A stretch of 64,000 bases of DNA from Saturnia japonica (GCA_033032175.1 CM065309.1:496001-560000), one strand, 5' to 3'. Positions 12,295 to 26,103 are shown, counted from the first letter of the stretch. Translations and numbers: made by a program. The notes: a model not told the origin generated them from the letters alone.

Positions 12295-14499
12295 TACAAA
12301 TAAATTCAGTACCATCGTATTTATTTTTACGAAATGAAAAACTGAGAACAGTCAAGTCAATATTATATATGATCTGTTGCATGGTTGCTCATTGGTTCTA
12401 TCTAACGTCATTTAAGCATTACGCATTGTTTATGCCAATTTAATAATATTGATTTATTCGAATACCAAACATCAGCTAACTGTTGCATAACACAATAAAA
12501 CACGAGCCACGCTTCCTTGCGATCCGCATTTGTAACAACTACGTAATAGATTAAATAATTCCACTACTATCTATGAATTCTAAGTTTCCTTCAGTTGTGA
12601 ATGATCAGCGTGTCAATCGCTCGATGAAGAGAATTACGATACTAGTGTTCCTCGAACAATAAGATCAAAAATGTAAGATGACATGGCATACACATTTAGG
12701 CAACTATGCTGTTCAAAGAGTTCCTCTTTCAAAATTCAAAACAAGACGTGGTCTTAGCAAAAGTAAAGTTCATAACACTACTTTTAAAACATAGAAAAAT
12801 ATTGTAAATTATGTAAGGTATAGAATGAAAGGTGAACTTCGAGTAAAAAAAGATTATTTTTAATTCTTAAATAAGATACGCTCATTTGATTGCGTACATA
12901 CTTTCACTGCAATGTTTCCATCATCGACTTTCCAGTACAGATGTTTCGAGAACGATGACCATTCTTTTCAGATCTACATTAAAACCTTATGCACAATCAT
13001 CGTCTCATCGGGAAAGTTTGGATTACTAAAAGTACTCGATTGCAAAAACTTTATAATAGGCATTTTGTCTAGGGTATATTTCTGAATGATAGTTTACCCG
13101 TTGAACTCGATACAAAATAAACAGTTTTAAGCTTAATATTATGTATATATTATAGTCAAGGGGCAGTAGCGTCAATGTGCCGTGCTGCTATGAAAAAAGT
13201 TGTTATATAAAGATATCAATTAAAGTTTTCAGCATAATAAAGAATACTTTATGCATACTATTTTAAGACCTTACGAGTGTTTAATTTAAAAAAAAAGAGC
13301 CAATAGAAAATGGTTTTGGAGTACTTACCTGAAATTATTTTAAATAAAATGTACCTACTTACCTATATAAAAGATTAAGTAAATATTATGATTTGGGGTG
13401 AAAATTTACTTAAATAAATTAAAAAAAAACTATTTTACTAATAATACCTGCTTTATAGACTGTTAACACTTCAAGAACATTAAAAAACGTAATATTTCGA
13501 ATGATGAATTATTCCGTTTTATTGTTATCGGATCTTAACGATCGCTTCCCACTTTTGCTTCACGTTCGTAGATCGATTAGTGCCTTTCCATTCGAGTATG
13601 CGTGGTAGCTCTTCTATGCTAAAAAGCTGTTTATTCGATTGTTAAGATGTAATAATAACACAAGGGAACATCAACGAGTGAAACTACGAAGTAAACATTA
13701 CATTTGTTTCGAGATTCATTATCTAATTGTCACAGAAAAAACGTAAAAGCAAGTACACTATTTTGGACGTCGGTGAATACTCTCATAGCTGATGTATGTT
13801 TGGTAGTCTGGCTATGATATCTCGCGTTGTGAGGATTTCAACCCTTTACTATTGTCGTGGCTTTAAAATTACGCTCGTCCGCATATCGAAATTTAAAAAT
13901 TAAACTTTATATTATTTTCAAATGTTGATAATTTAATAATGTCTTATCGCAATAGCCGAAATTTTATGATATCAAATTATATAAAGATTTATTTCAAGTG
14001 GAAGTTACATACATAAGATTATAAACCTACTTATGATTATTAAGTAATAAGTTAATCAATTATAACGGTTACATATATCGAGTGACACAGCTGTTCTCTT
14101 ATAATACGAAATCTCATGAAAGTAGTTCCGTTTAAATGTATCACGTACGGTAGTGAGTCGCTTTCGATTTTATCTGAAATTAACAGACACGGCGAGTAAA
14201 TAAGAGAGCTTTCTTCGTTTTCATGTTTACCATGCGAGGGGACAATAACACATAAATTAGTTCGGATGAATTTATGCATCTTATTTTACATTTGTTTCAC
14301 TGTAAAGGAAGAAACATTGTGACGAAACAATAAAAAAAAATTCACTTTATCCTATACAAAAAAATGACTGCACTTTGTCATAGGGTATCAATCTAAAAAA
14401 ATGTATTATAATTATTGAATCTCAACTAGACAACTGTACTATATCCTACAGTATTATTCAATCTTAAAAAAAACACTGCACTTTATCCGACACATATCC
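12295..14499. other. Anonymous AT-rich stretch
   Basis: No gene, RNA or repeat recognised over 2.2 kb. Confidence 0.45.
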
Positions 14500-15501
14500 C
14501 GGTCTTATTACAAAAACAAAAATAAACACGTGTTGAACACAAGTTTTACTAAACAGTGTCTAAGATTTAAAACCTTGTTCAACATGTGTCTAAAATACTT
14601 TATTACAAAACTGTGTCTAACCGTTATCTTGCTAAACAGCTGGTTAAAGTTTTTATGCAAGCAACTCTGAATTCCATTCACTCAATACAATCTCATCATT
14701 CAAAAACGTTTCGTGGCACTCAGATATTTAGCAAATAATTATTATTAATCAATTATATTTTTGTTTAGATTTACAACATAAAATTTATTTATTATAAGAA
14801 AAGTATTGCTTATTATTGTTTTGATATTTTCTGTTACGATGAGGTGGTGTGTATTTATTAAAGTACGATTTACATAAAATTTAATAAGTATACGACAAAG
14901 TGCGTGAAGTGAAATATAGCATTGAATTACATTATTACAATTGTCAAAGTGTCAAACTGTCAAATTCGATGAAATAATTTACAATAATGTCTATGAACGT
15001 ATGTAAATTTAAATTATCTGTTGACGAGCCCAATAACGCAGAGCACACGCCACTTGTATTTCTGGTTGTATTGACCCTCCACGAGAGTCGCATGGAAGCT
15101 CATGTTTAATTAAATCCACTAGTTTCCAGGCAAAAGCTTTGCTAAATCTATATTTCTTCTTAAATAAAAAGTCATCATACGCCACGAATGAATTAACACG
15201 AACACGATTTACTTTTGAATCTCTTAAACTGTTTAATTCATTCACATCCTCCAAATCAACAAAATCTACGATTTCCGTAATCCAAACTTCTTGTGCCGCC
15301 AGCAAGTATACAATAATTATTATGTACAATAAAATACGAACTGTCAGTTTAGACAAGCGTTAGACAACGATTCCTTGGTGTTTAATTTTAGACAGTGTTT
15401 AAAGCGTGTCTATCGCTAGACAACGCTTAAACACTCTTTTGTAATACAAAAATTTTTAAACATGTGTTCAACTTCGGTCCAACTTTTTTGTAATAAGACC
15501 G
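14500..15501 (-). mobile_element. PIF/Harbinger-derived element with degenerate transposase
   Basis: The ends are inverted: CGGTCTTATTACAAAAA at 14500 and its complement finishing at 15501. Subterminal GTGTTCAAC/GTTGAACAC blocks are also inverted, and repeated TGTCTAA motifs lie inside both arms. It carries the start of a Harbinger transposase on the minus strand. The 3-bp target duplication is not clear. Confidence 0.7.
15009..15356 (-). pseudogene. Truncated PIF/Harbinger transposase (N-terminal part)
   Basis: 115 codons. The section DDFLFKKKYRFSKAFAWKLV, followed by IQPEIQVACALRYWA, matches the N-terminal helical region of Harbinger/HARBI1-type transposases (FRLSK, then RG, LS, ALRFLATG). 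The frame ends at that point (WARQQII, stop), so the DDE catalytic domain is absent. Most of the 3' two-thirds of a normal 350-400 aa protein has been lost from the element. Confidence 0.65.
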
Positions 15502-16800
15502 ATCTTGTTTATGTTCTATTTTATGTACAGCAGCGACAGCCAAGTGATAAAGCCGTCTCGACTGACACCGTTGTCACATATATCTACAAATCTACCACGG
15601 CGTAGTCATCAGCTAAATTTGTAAATATATTGAGCGATCTCGAAACACATCATGGTTTTTCAACATTTTGAAGGTGGTCGCAATCCGGTCGGGATACAGC
15701 TCAAGACAACGCTGTCGCCATTTTCTCGTTTTTCTGGAACTGTTATTGGACACTCCTTAAACCCATTGTTACTTTAAAGTTTCTTTTTACTACAAAGAAT
15801 AACAAATTCGGATACATTTTTAATAACACACTGCCGGTTGAAGATCTCTTTCCAAGGCTATGCAAGAACATAATTACCACGCCTGTCTCAAGGCATTGTT
15901 TGTTATAATGTTAAATTCCGACAAATTTATAGTTTACGCATTTTCTCCGCTAAATGTTAGTAGGTACTACAAGATCACTTTTCAAACATTCCTGTTTCCC
16001 CGAGACGTTTTCCTTCACGGTCAGTCGATAGTGTTACTAATTTACTTCAAATTAGTAAAACACGAATTACAATTATTTTATAATAATTGTAAATATAATA
16101 ACCATAGGCATAAACAAATATGTTTAATATCTTTAGAATACTTAAGTAGTTCTATGCAAAACCAAGTGGAATGCGGTCTAGGATATTAATTTGAAATTTG
16201 TCTTTACTCGGATCATTCATTCAGTGAAAATGTTTAGACTAATCCCAGCTTGGTTATGAGAAGCTGTTAACATGAACATTACCTATTTATTGACAATAAT
16301 TATATGAGAAACGAGATTCGAATAATTCTGTATCGCAAATTAGATTCATATAGGAAGCTTATATACGCTTTGTCTATTTCTTAAGTCCTTGCAAACTTGA
16401 GCAATATTCAAAAACAAGTTCTAATAACGTTATTAAAAATCTCCGACGTTAATTGTTATGTGAATACTAAAATATAATTGATTTTATTTTATTATCAAGT
16501 TAATTAAAGCCAGTAAACATTATATTTTTTTACAATGAGTTTGAATTTTTTTAATTCTATTGTATTGAAAATGTTAATACGAAAATACATAATTGTGTGT
16601 TTAAAATTGAAAAAGGTATAATAAACTCTTGAGAAACTTCCACGTATAAAATAAACAATTATAATGAATAATTCGTAACGTTCATTTATATTATTTGAAA
16701 TGATGTACTACTCTTTATTAAAAAAAAAAGAAGCAAAAAACTTTGTATTTTATAAGTTTAATATAATATATAACTTAAAGAACACAATAAGCAATCTCAT
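15502..16800. other. Anonymous AT-rich stretch
   Basis: Nothing recognised. An open frame at 15860-16189 lacks any domain. Confidence 0.45.
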
Positions 16801-17216
16801 TTTTAACCGACTGCAAAAAAAGACGGAAGTTACTCAATTCGAATGTATATTTTTTTTAATGGATTTTCAGCCATAACTTCTTTGTTTATTAACCGATTTG
16901 GATGATTCTTTTTTATTTAGTAGGGAACACCTCAAAGGTTCTTCCGTCTTAATCTCATGGGCGTTGGACTTTCAACTTCGAAGATACACCAGGGAACTCT
17001 TCAAAATCATTGCAGTTGGTTTTCTTTTTGTTAAAAATGGTTTTGTTTTATGGATGTTCAGCCATCATTTATTTTTTGTTAGAAAAGAGGTAACCCCAAG
17101 GCTTGTCCTATTTTAATTTCATTGGCATTGGACCTTGGACTCTGAAGACACACCAGGGAATTCATAAATATCATTAAAATTGGTATTCTTTTTGTTAAAC
17201 ATTGTCTTGTATTAGT
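16801..17216. repeat. Repeat family A, copies 3 and 4 in tandem
   Basis: A full-length copy in the reverse orientation (16801-17052) runs directly into a second, partial copy (17053-17216). Both end with a GTTTTGTTTT or TTGTCTTGTATTAGTA tail. Confidence 0.75.
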
Positions 17217-18795
17217 ATTTACATATAGTTGGGTAAAATAAATGCGAACAGCAATTTTATAATAAAACCTAAATACAATATTGAGACAGAAAATTTTAAA
17301 TTGATATATCAGTTTATAATTTATCATCAATGTTACCTTCATTCAAATTAGGGCCCAAATCTAAGCGCTCTGACGACGCTAATGACACTCGTCTCTCATT
17401 GAACTATATAGATTTTATTGTAATTTCCACGTACGTAGTTATCGAAACCAAACGATAAGGTTCGAACAACCTTGCCGCCAAGGTTGTCATGCGATATCAG
17501 AAAACATTAACCTAAAAGAAAAACGGCAAGATGTATACATGAATTGAAAATGTTTGTTGCGGTTTCTACACATATACTACATACAAAGAAGGCTCTAAGA
17601 AGATACTTTTCAACGTCACAAATCGTTACCACCGTTTGAGATAACGTCCCAGTCATGGAGAACCGGTAAGAAACTCGATCGGGTTAATTAAGTTTTTTTT
17701 TATCGTATAAATAATGTTTACAATTATGTATATAATAATAATAATAATAATATTGTAGTGGATGCAAAGAGACGGAGTCGCTTTTAAACAACAACATCAT
17801 TCGCGTCAGATCCACCCTCTAATAAATAATCTTTTGACAGTAAATCCTACTTCACATGGGTTTGAACTTGTCCGGCAAATCGGTAACGCGCTTAGGGATC
17901 TTTATTAAGAACGTAAGTGCTGTGCAGTCATTATACCGAGCTAGTACAAAAATATATTATAAAATTGGATTATTGTGCTGTATCGAGTCATAACTAATAT
18001 GAACATAAACACATATGGTGAAAATCTTTTAATTATTCGCACCTGTTTGTACGTATTAGGTACTTAAGGTTCAGTCTGAGTTTATTTAACTAGCCCTACA
18101 AAAACATACCTATTAGGGATGGTACGTCATATTAAAAATGTTTTGATTTTAATTCACCCGTAGGTACTTATGGGATGGGATGTTTTTCGATTAAATTGCA
18201 TAAGGCGGTTAAAGCCTTTAAATCGACGCTGTGAGGTACCTACTTGTAGATTTTCGCCTTAGTTCAGAACATGACAGTTATACATATTATGATTTTTTAT
18301 TATAGAAGCACAGCATAGTGACTGCACTGTGCCTGATGGTGACCACAGTACAATCTAAAAACAATGACGAACACCGAGTGATCGGCAAATCTTCAAGCGT
18401 GTCTCTATGGCGGGTGTTAGGTGTATCATGACTGAGATAATTGTGGTGACTTACGACTATACTGAACCCAGCAAATGCAACCAATATAAAAATGTAGATA
18501 CAAGCCGTGAATACAATAAAGAAAAAAAAACGAGAGCATTCTAATCCTCCGACGCACGTGTGCAAGTTGCTCAAGTTATTAATTATGATAGTGAAATATA
18601 TGTTTGTAAATACATGCCAAGACGAGTCACACTGAAACTGGTGCAAGAATGCATCTTAATAGATTAACAGCTACTGGCATAATATGTTGTTAATTTGTTA
18701 CCGATATAAACAGCGCGGCGTTTCAAGCACCTGTCATGTCTTTTAAGGTGGTGCTAAAGGTCCAACGTGCGTAATAATATATCATTACATTAATA
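17217..18795. other. Anonymous AT-rich stretch
   Basis: An (AAT)n microsatellite lies near 17733-17752. No gene recognised; a hydrophobic open frame at 18287-18646 (-) is unsupported. Confidence 0.4.
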
Positions 18796-18909
18796 CGTGA
18801 AGCAAAAACTTTATACCCCTTTTTAAGTGTATTGCGTGCACGGAAGACTGAGATTTGGCATGGTTAAAGTTTATATGGAGAAGGAGTATAGAAAGCTAAA
18901 ATTTATCTA

Positions 18910-20199
18910 TTAGGTCTTTACCTATGAAATTGCCGTTTTGTATGAAAAAATTTAAACGAATTTTTTTCATGTATTTTTTATTTGTATTAATCGAAGTAAT
19001 CACCCATGCAATCGATGCATCTTTGCCAGCGCAGTGGCAGTTTATTGATGCCCTTCTTAAAAAAATCAGCTGGACGGGAGGCAACATATTCTTCAAAGGC
19101 ATTTTGTACTGCCTCTCGGGTATTGAATTTTTTTCCCGCCAAGGAGTTATCCAAATTCTGGAAAAAGTAGTTGTCTGTAGGTGCAGCAAGGTCTGGTGAG
19201 TAGGGCGGATGACGGAGAACTTCCAACCACAGTTCTTGCAACTTGGAGACCGTCTGCTGTGCAGTATGAGGTCGCGCGTTGTCGTACAGGAGCAGCGGAG
19301 ACGAGCGATTGACCAATGCTGGTTGGAGATGTGCCAGCTTCTCCATCATTGTGTTCAGTTCTTCACAGTACACATCTGCAGTAATGCTCACCCCGTTTGG
19401 TAAGAAGCTGTGATGAATCACACCGGCGCTAGACCACCAAACAGTGACCATCACTTTTCTAGCGGTAAGTTTTCGTTTAGGGCATTGTTTAGGTGCTGAA
19501 CCAGGATCCAACTAATTTGCTGAGTGCTTGTGGCTATCAAACAGAATCCATTTTTCATCGCAGGTAACAATGCGGTTCAAAATTTCTTCATTTGTGTGTC
19601 TGTTGAGCAGTGCAAGGCATGTCTCGACGCGTACTTCGCTCTGGCGATCATTGAGTTCGTGGGGCACCCATTTGTCAAGCTTTTTTACCTTGCCAATTTG
19701 ACGCAAATGGACCAATATTGTTTTGACGCTAACGTCGAAAGCTGCTGCTGATTCAGCCGTAGATTGTGTATAATCAGCTTCCACAATCGCCTTTAATTCG
19801 TCATTGTCGACCAAAGTCTTCGGACGACCGCGAGGTTCATTTTTGAGGTCGAAATTCCCAGAACGGAAGCGAGCAAACCAATAACAGGTGGTGCGTTGGT
19901 TTGTAGTGTTAGCTCCGTAAACGTCGTTGATGTTGCGTGCCGCTTGTGCCGCGTTGCTGCCACGACGGTACTCATATTCCATAAATAATCGAATTTTTAA
20001 AGTATCCGTGATGACAAAAAAGATTGAAATGCGATGAAAATGTAACACTAATCAATAAACAAATGACTACTTTTGGAAAAAGTATTCCATGTTTTTAAAA
20101 TAAAATTAATTTGAAATTAGAATTCTTAGCCAAACAAAAATTAATTTGATTTGAAATGGCCAGTACTGCAGAACGGCAATTTCATGGGTAAAGACCTAT
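18910..20199 (-). mobile_element. Mariner element, copy 1 (inactivated)
   Basis: The 1290-bp element has terminal inverted repeats of about 28 bp beginning TTAGGTCTTTACC on the left; the right end reads GGTAAAGACCTAT. It is flanked by TA at 18908-18909 and 20200-20201, the mariner target duplication. It is inserted inside a copy of repeat family E whose uninterrupted relative is at 60165-60540. TIR type and protein suggest the cecropia/Bmmar group of lepidopteran mariners; subfamily is uncertain. Confidence 0.93.
18987..20048 (-). pseudogene. Mariner transposase, copy 1, one nonsense codon
   Basis: The frame is continuous for 354 codons except for TAG at 19512-19514, where copy 2 has Trp179 of SASWLDPG. 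Catalytic residues are present: DEKW, DNARPH, and the final Asp of the PTDNYFF motif. An extra Ala codon (SPDLAAPT) lengthens the spacing between the second and third Asp from 34 to 35 residues. Relative to copy 2 it keeps Asp in SPDLA. Two in-frame changes therefore disable an otherwise full-length gene. Confidence 0.92.
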
Positions 20200-20436
20200 T
20201 ATAATATCTATTACTAATATATTAAATTAAATAAATTAATACTGCGAATCCTAAACCGACAAGTGCCATTGAACTTAGACCCTCCAAAATATTGACATTG
20301 TCACTCAACAAAAAGTGACAGCAAGTGATGTAGATAATACTCATTGTTTAGGTTTATGAATACTGCAAATGTCAAACAGAAAATAGTCTATGATCAAAAA
20401 GTTGCTGGTCGAATATCGATCATTGGGTGACTGCTA

Positions 20437-22054
20437 GTATAAATAAATATGCCTTTAAGTACATTGTAAACTGTAAAAAGTCAAATGTAAAATACAACAA
20501 CAGCTTATGATAAAATTTTGAACCTAAAAAGAATAACGTTTAATAAAAAAACATTACAATAAAAAAAAACCTGGCTCATACGGGTAGGTGCTTGGTGATG
20601 CAATGCACTGAATAATGTTTACCACGTACAAAAATCTCAGGCTTATTGTAGAATTTAAACTCGCCACTGAACCATCTTCGCGTAATAGAAATCTAAATAT
20701 TTCAGAGTAAATTTTGCAGCATGGATCTTAAAGAGTACAGTGAAACCCTAAAATGCTTGACTGTTGCGCTATATTAAAAATATATTATTAAGTTTTTACA
20801 AATGTGATGACATTACAATTAATAACGTCCTCATAACACATATGAACGCCTGTTCATTTAGTACCTATTCCGCTGCTCTTACGAAGGTGACATCTTGAAT
20901 GGAATGTCGAGACGAATAGGCCGAGAGTAGGGTATCGATTCTGAAAACTCTATTTTATTGGTTTATTATATTATTAAGGGCCGATTTTTAATCACCAGAA
21001 AACTTTATTTCAGGATAATGTATGGAAAACCTGTCAAAATATAAAAATTATTCCTGAAATACTTCAATATGCCTGACGATTGAAAAGTCAACCCTAAATA
21101 AATTAATTACCTTTTTATTAGTTGCCATTTTTTATCGGATTGAAATTTAGAGAATTTTTTTGTTTATAAAACAATTCGATTTCTTATGACTGTTTTCGTA
21201 AATTTTATTTCAACTTTGTTCAAGATCATTATAGTTTATCATATCAGTTATCAGATAATAGAAAATTAATTACGTTTATAAAATAGTAAATTTAAATATT
21301 CATATAAACTATTTGAAAACAGTGTTGAGTGTGAATTTGTCATCTCCAAATCAATTTGTCAAAATCAAAACAAAATATTTATCTTTCTAGTTTAAAACTA
21401 AAGTAATACTTTTAGCTAAAAGTGTAATGACAAAAACTCGCTGTATTTGTTATATATAACAAATATCTACATATTAACATTTTTAAATTTGTTTAAGTAC
21501 TTTAATATTTATTTTCAATATAATTTATCTCATATAAAAACTAGTTTTATCTTACTTTTCATGTAGTTACTTTGCCTATGCTTTCTTTTGCTTATGTCAC
21601 TTCCAAAAAAAACTTTTTCATATTTTTTGTCCCGATGACTTAAGCATTATAATAAATACAAAAATTCATCCCCACTCAAAGTGATTTGCATCACAATCTT
21701 CGTAATTATAAGAAATACATGTTTATGTATACTTGAACTTTATAAAACGCTATCGCAATGTTATATGCAATCCGCATTTCCTTTGACGTTTTGCAAAGAG
21801 TTACTAATAAAATGGATACAGCCATTGTAAACATTCACTAGATACAATTATCTAACGTGGAATGCTAACTAGAGATTCGCGAGCTGGTACTAATCAACCA
21901 CTAGACAAATTTCCGCAAATTAACACATAAGAATGTGTGAACTGAAATCGTATCAAAACAGTTCTATGACGAACAAGTTATTGAATGTAAATAGTATTAC
22001 GTAAGGGGCGGCTACAAATTATGCAAATATATAAAGATTTCGAAATATAAGTAA
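20437..22054. other. Anonymous AT-rich stretch
   Basis: No gene or repeat recognised. Confidence 0.45.
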
Positions 22055-22385
22055 CTAGCGCTTTTCCCGCAGCTTCGCTCGCGTGTTACCTGAGCCATGT
22101 CCTGTCACCTAAATGTGTCTATGTCCTATTCTAACTAAATTACAAATGCCAATTCTCGGAAACATGTCTTCAAAATTGATTGGTTTTCATACAAACTTTT
22201 ATACTTTTTTTTACAATTTTAGGGGTTGAATTTCCAAAAATCCTTTCTTAGTGAGCACTACAATGCTCACCTACAGTGTAAAAGGACCTACATGCAAATT
22301 TGTCACCGCCTAGCCCCAGTAGTTGGGGATGTGCGTTAATATGTCAGTCATTTATCCTTTTATATACATATTTTACATATATAGA
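22055..22385 (-). mobile_element. Helitron-like element
   Basis: The minus-strand 3' end is GCGAGCGAAGCTGCGGGAAA followed by AGCGCTAG and then T. The CGC...GCG hairpin precedes CTAG. The 5' end near 22385 is less certain. Confidence 0.5.
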
Positions 22386-22944
22386 TAATTCAGGTAGAAG
22401 AAAATCATTTGCTCATATTAGAAGCTAGGTTTTACTATCTGCAATCATTAGAAAACGTAATAACAGATAATTACATAATTAAAAAAAAGTTATATACAAA
22501 GTTGATAGTCCCGATCGAGTTTCTTGCCGGTTTTTCTATATTACTTCAATGTTTTCCGAACCGTTGCTAGTGTATGATATTCATAAGTGTTTTCTTATAT
22601 GATCTAAACTGAATAAGATATTTTAATTTTTTATAGTCAAAGCGGATTAGTAGGGATTTGGTTACTAACGATTAAACGACCGTTATCAATAACATAATAT
22701 CTGAGTTTACTATCCCCTATTAGTACATACATATTTGTAATAAGTACTATCTTTAACTTAAAACAGATATCGGCTTCCCTCTTATCTATCCAAGCTATAG
22801 GATATAGATAAATATTATGGAGATACGAAAAACTATCCATTGATAGATTATTTTGAAAAAAAAAAATGTAAGGATAAAAGGTTATATTTGTCTATCTATA
22901 GTAACTGAAACAACGGATAGATAGGTTATTGAAAACGGCCGTTA

Positions 22945-23065
22945 GTCGCGGCCACCATGCACTTTGTGACAATGACTATCTTTTGGTTTATCGCGTTTCG
23001 AGATCAGCCAGTGTAAATTCAGCTAAAGAGAGGGCTACAGGCTCGAATAACAGCGACGAATATTT
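22945..23065. repeat. Repeat family D, copy 1
   Basis: It carries GCGGCCACCATGCACTTTGTG, then TCGAGATCAGCCAGTGTA. Related copies are at 48990-49105, 50875-51000 and 63400-63495. Confidence 0.45.
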
Positions 23066-23344
23066 CGGTGGTCACCGTTTTTGGACTGTACTATGCTTAC
23101 CTTAAGGAAGACTACCGTAACGTATAGTTATGGACATGTAGTTGATACATTAGATTAAAAAGATAGACTAGGATTTAAAACATAAAACGACACTTCTAAA
23201 TGGCTAATTTATTAAAGTAAACATTTCGGCATCGACGATTGGAAGCTTTTCGAGCGCACAGAACTTACTTGCGAATATACGAGAAAGACTGGCACAATAA
23301 CAAAAACAGTACAAATACAAGACAATTTTGAACAATCAAAGATA

Positions 23345-23565
23345 ACCAACTTAAATCATTTTGAAGAGTTCCCATGTGTATCTCCGAAGTTTAAGATCAA
23401 ATGCCAATGAAATTAAAATGGGACCCACCCTTGAGGTATCCCCTATCCAACAAAAAAGGAATTATCCAAATCGGTTAATAAACAAAGAAGTTATGCTTGA
23501 ACAACCATTAAAAAAAAACATTCGAATTGAGTATCTCCCGTCTTTTGTTGAAGTCAGTTAAAAAT
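23345..23565. repeat. Repeat family A, copy 5
   Basis: Near full length; GAAATTAAAATGGGACCCAC and AAACAAAGAAGTTATGCTTG are present. Confidence 0.8.
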
Positions 23566-24249
23566 AGGATTGGATCACTACGGAGCATTAAACAATCATT
23601 AACATGTTTGACTGATCCATATTTCAAAAACATCCATGGTACAGTTTTGGTTGACCTCAGAGTCACAACTGTTGAAACAATAGATAATGAAGACAAACAA
23701 AAAATTAATTAAGGAACAAAATTAATACCTACATGTTATAAAATTTCTGGTGAATATTAAAACCAAGGTTAATCTAATATTAATAGTAAATTTTGTGTGA
23801 CCAATTGCGCTATAGCTTTGTATGTATATATGTAAATTGCAATATCGTTAGTAATTAAGTTATTCGAGGTCCATAATGCTCTAGGTTTTATTACTTCCGC
23901 ATGACATTTTAATATTAGCTATATGTTCTTGTATGAAATGTAATGTTCATGAACTTGTGGTAATTTGGAATTCCGTGAGAGCCAATTATAACGGTTCATC
24001 GGTATAGACATGTAGAGCATTATCACCTCCGTCGCGCGTCGTTACGTCCTTTTTTAGGGTTCCGTAACTCATAACGAAAAATAGGGAACCCTTATAGGAT
24101 TTCTTTTTTCGTACTAAATAACTGCTAGCCTTAAGAACCATGAAACCTCAGAAGGCTTTTACAGTTCCATCGGGCTTGAGAGCGAGAGCTGAAGGCACTC
24201 AATTCTGTTCCCCGTTTAATCCACATGACAATTTCAGTCTTCTTCTATA

Positions 24250-24420
24250 ATATATAAATCTCAGAGATTATTTTCTTGTTTGTTTGAACGCGTTAGTCTC
24301 TGGAACTACCAGTTAATTTGAAAAAAAAAAATTGCATCTTATAGCCTATTTATTTAGGAAGGTTATAGGCTATGTATCTTCTTCTTTGCCAAGTTGTAGG
24401 CAGGTAGGTGAAGTGAGAAC
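24250..24420. repeat. Helitron-type 5' fragment
   Basis: TTGTTTGAACGCGTTAGTCT, then GGAACTACCAG and GAAGGTTATAGGCTATG, occur also at 30320-30450, 34270-34345 and 46450-46540. It appears truncated. Confidence 0.45.
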
Positions 24421-24788
24421 ACCGTATAGCCTGTACGGGTTCGTAGAATATATACTTAAATACAAAAGTTGTAATACATACAAGATTATTTTATGATATT
24501 ATATCCTCTCGTGTATTGAACAAAAATACCGTATGATATTTATCAATTAGCTCAGCTCCTGAGTTAATAGACAAAAAGTACAGTCGGTAAACAAGTCCGA
24601 ACACACGTGGTTTGATATTAATTGAACAATTTAAAAACGACGCGGCGCGCGTTTGCTTGAGCCTTGCACGCTTGGCGTCAAGGTTACATCCTGTCCATAT
24701 GAATCACAGCTTCCTCACATCTACGAGGGAAATGATATTTGAAGAGGCGCTATGTGAATTTTAAAATTACATTTTATGATTTTATCTA

Positions 24789-25152
24789 TACCAGCGATCC
24801 TCCTAAGCTCTAAATTCGACCAGCGACTTTTTGATCATAAACTATTTCCGGTCTGACATTTGCAATATTCATGAACCTAAACAAAGAGTATTATCTACAT
24901 TACTTGCTGTCACTATTCGTTGAGTGACAATGTCAATATTGGGGGGGGGTCCTCAGTTTAATGGCACTGGCCGGGTTAGGATTCGCAGTATTAATTAATT
25001 TAATATAATATTTTAGTAACAGATATTATATATAAATGTTAGCTTTTTGCACTCCTTCTCCATATAAACTTTAACCATGCTAAATCTGACAGTTTTCCGT
25101 GCACGCAATGCGCTTAAAAAGGTACCGAAAGCTTTTGCGTCACGTATTAATA
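24789..25152. repeat. Repeat family E, copy 2 (inverted)
   Basis: The reverse complement matches 60165-60540 throughout, with a run of nine G at 24940-24948. It has no mariner insertion. Confidence 0.8.
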
Positions 25153-25205
25153 TATAAATACTGAAAACTATATTTATTATACATATAATGTTAATGTATT
25201 TCGTT

Positions 25206-25455
25206 ATTAACAACTTTTTAACAAAAATGAAAACCAACTTCAATGATTTTGAAGAATTCCCTGGTGTATCTTCAAAATTGAATGTCCAGTGCCAATGAAA
25301 TTAAAATGGGACCACCATTGGGGTATGTACTATGCAACAAAAAAATTTATCCAAATCGGTTCAACTATACAAAGAAGTTATGGCTAAACATTTATAAAAA
25401 ATATATACATTCGAATTGAGTAACATAGCGTCTTTTGTTGAACTCAATTAAAAAT
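25206..25455. repeat. Repeat family A, copy 6
   Basis: Full-length copy; CTTCAATGATTTTGAAGAAT and CCAATGAAATTAAAATGGGA are present. Confidence 0.8.
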
Positions 25456-26103
25456 GAATTTTAAAGAAGGCAACGTTATAGGAGCGTGTATTTTATAAAT
25501 TTACGTTTCAAAAGTTATAACACCGACTTCACGACAATGTGTTATTTTTATGTTTTTTTTTTTCTCATCTCGTGACTTTATTAAAACAGCTGCTGAGACA
25601 TTATCACAGGTCTCACAACTGACACGTGTCTAGATAGAAATCATTGATGTATGTATATGTTGTGGTGATTCATTTTAACAACAATGATAGAATGTATTTT
25701 CATTTAAATATCATAAAAAGAGAAGAATTCAAACAGTTAGAAGTTCAAATACATTTTAATAATAGAAAAGAGTAGAGTCGACACAACATGTTTTTTGCAA
25801 TACCCGAAGCGTCAGGTGCGCCTTGCCGACCCTTTTATTTCCCGTAAGATCGCCTATCTATTCAATCTATCGCCGGTTGCCGCTGTCATGCCCTCCTGCA
25901 ACTGTTGAATAATACACTGGTCGATGCCAAAACGCCACTAGTTAATAGAGTCAATCAGACGAGTTTATAACCCAGCTGATTATATAGGATTTATTTAACA
26001 TTACAAAAAAATAAAGTTACACTACCGTACTGACCCTATTTTGAATATAATTTAGTTAAAAACGTTTCAATGACCTTGTAATTAAATGATAAAAAATTTC
26101 ATA

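Larger units (their letters stand above)
18796..20436. repeat. Repeat family E, copy 1, split by mariner copy 1
   Basis: The two halves, 18796-18909 and 20200-20436, together match the uninterrupted copy at 60165-60540 (GCGTATTGCGTGCACGGAAG; AAGTTTATATGGAGAAGGAG; ATACTGCGAATCCTAA; CTATGATCAAAAAG). Confidence 0.85.

Noticed and set aside
18287..18646. 119-codon hydrophobic frame, minus strand, with a GTAAGT downstream of a membrane-like stretch
   Set aside because: Hydrophobic residues follow from T-rich sequence; no partner exon and no family resemblance.
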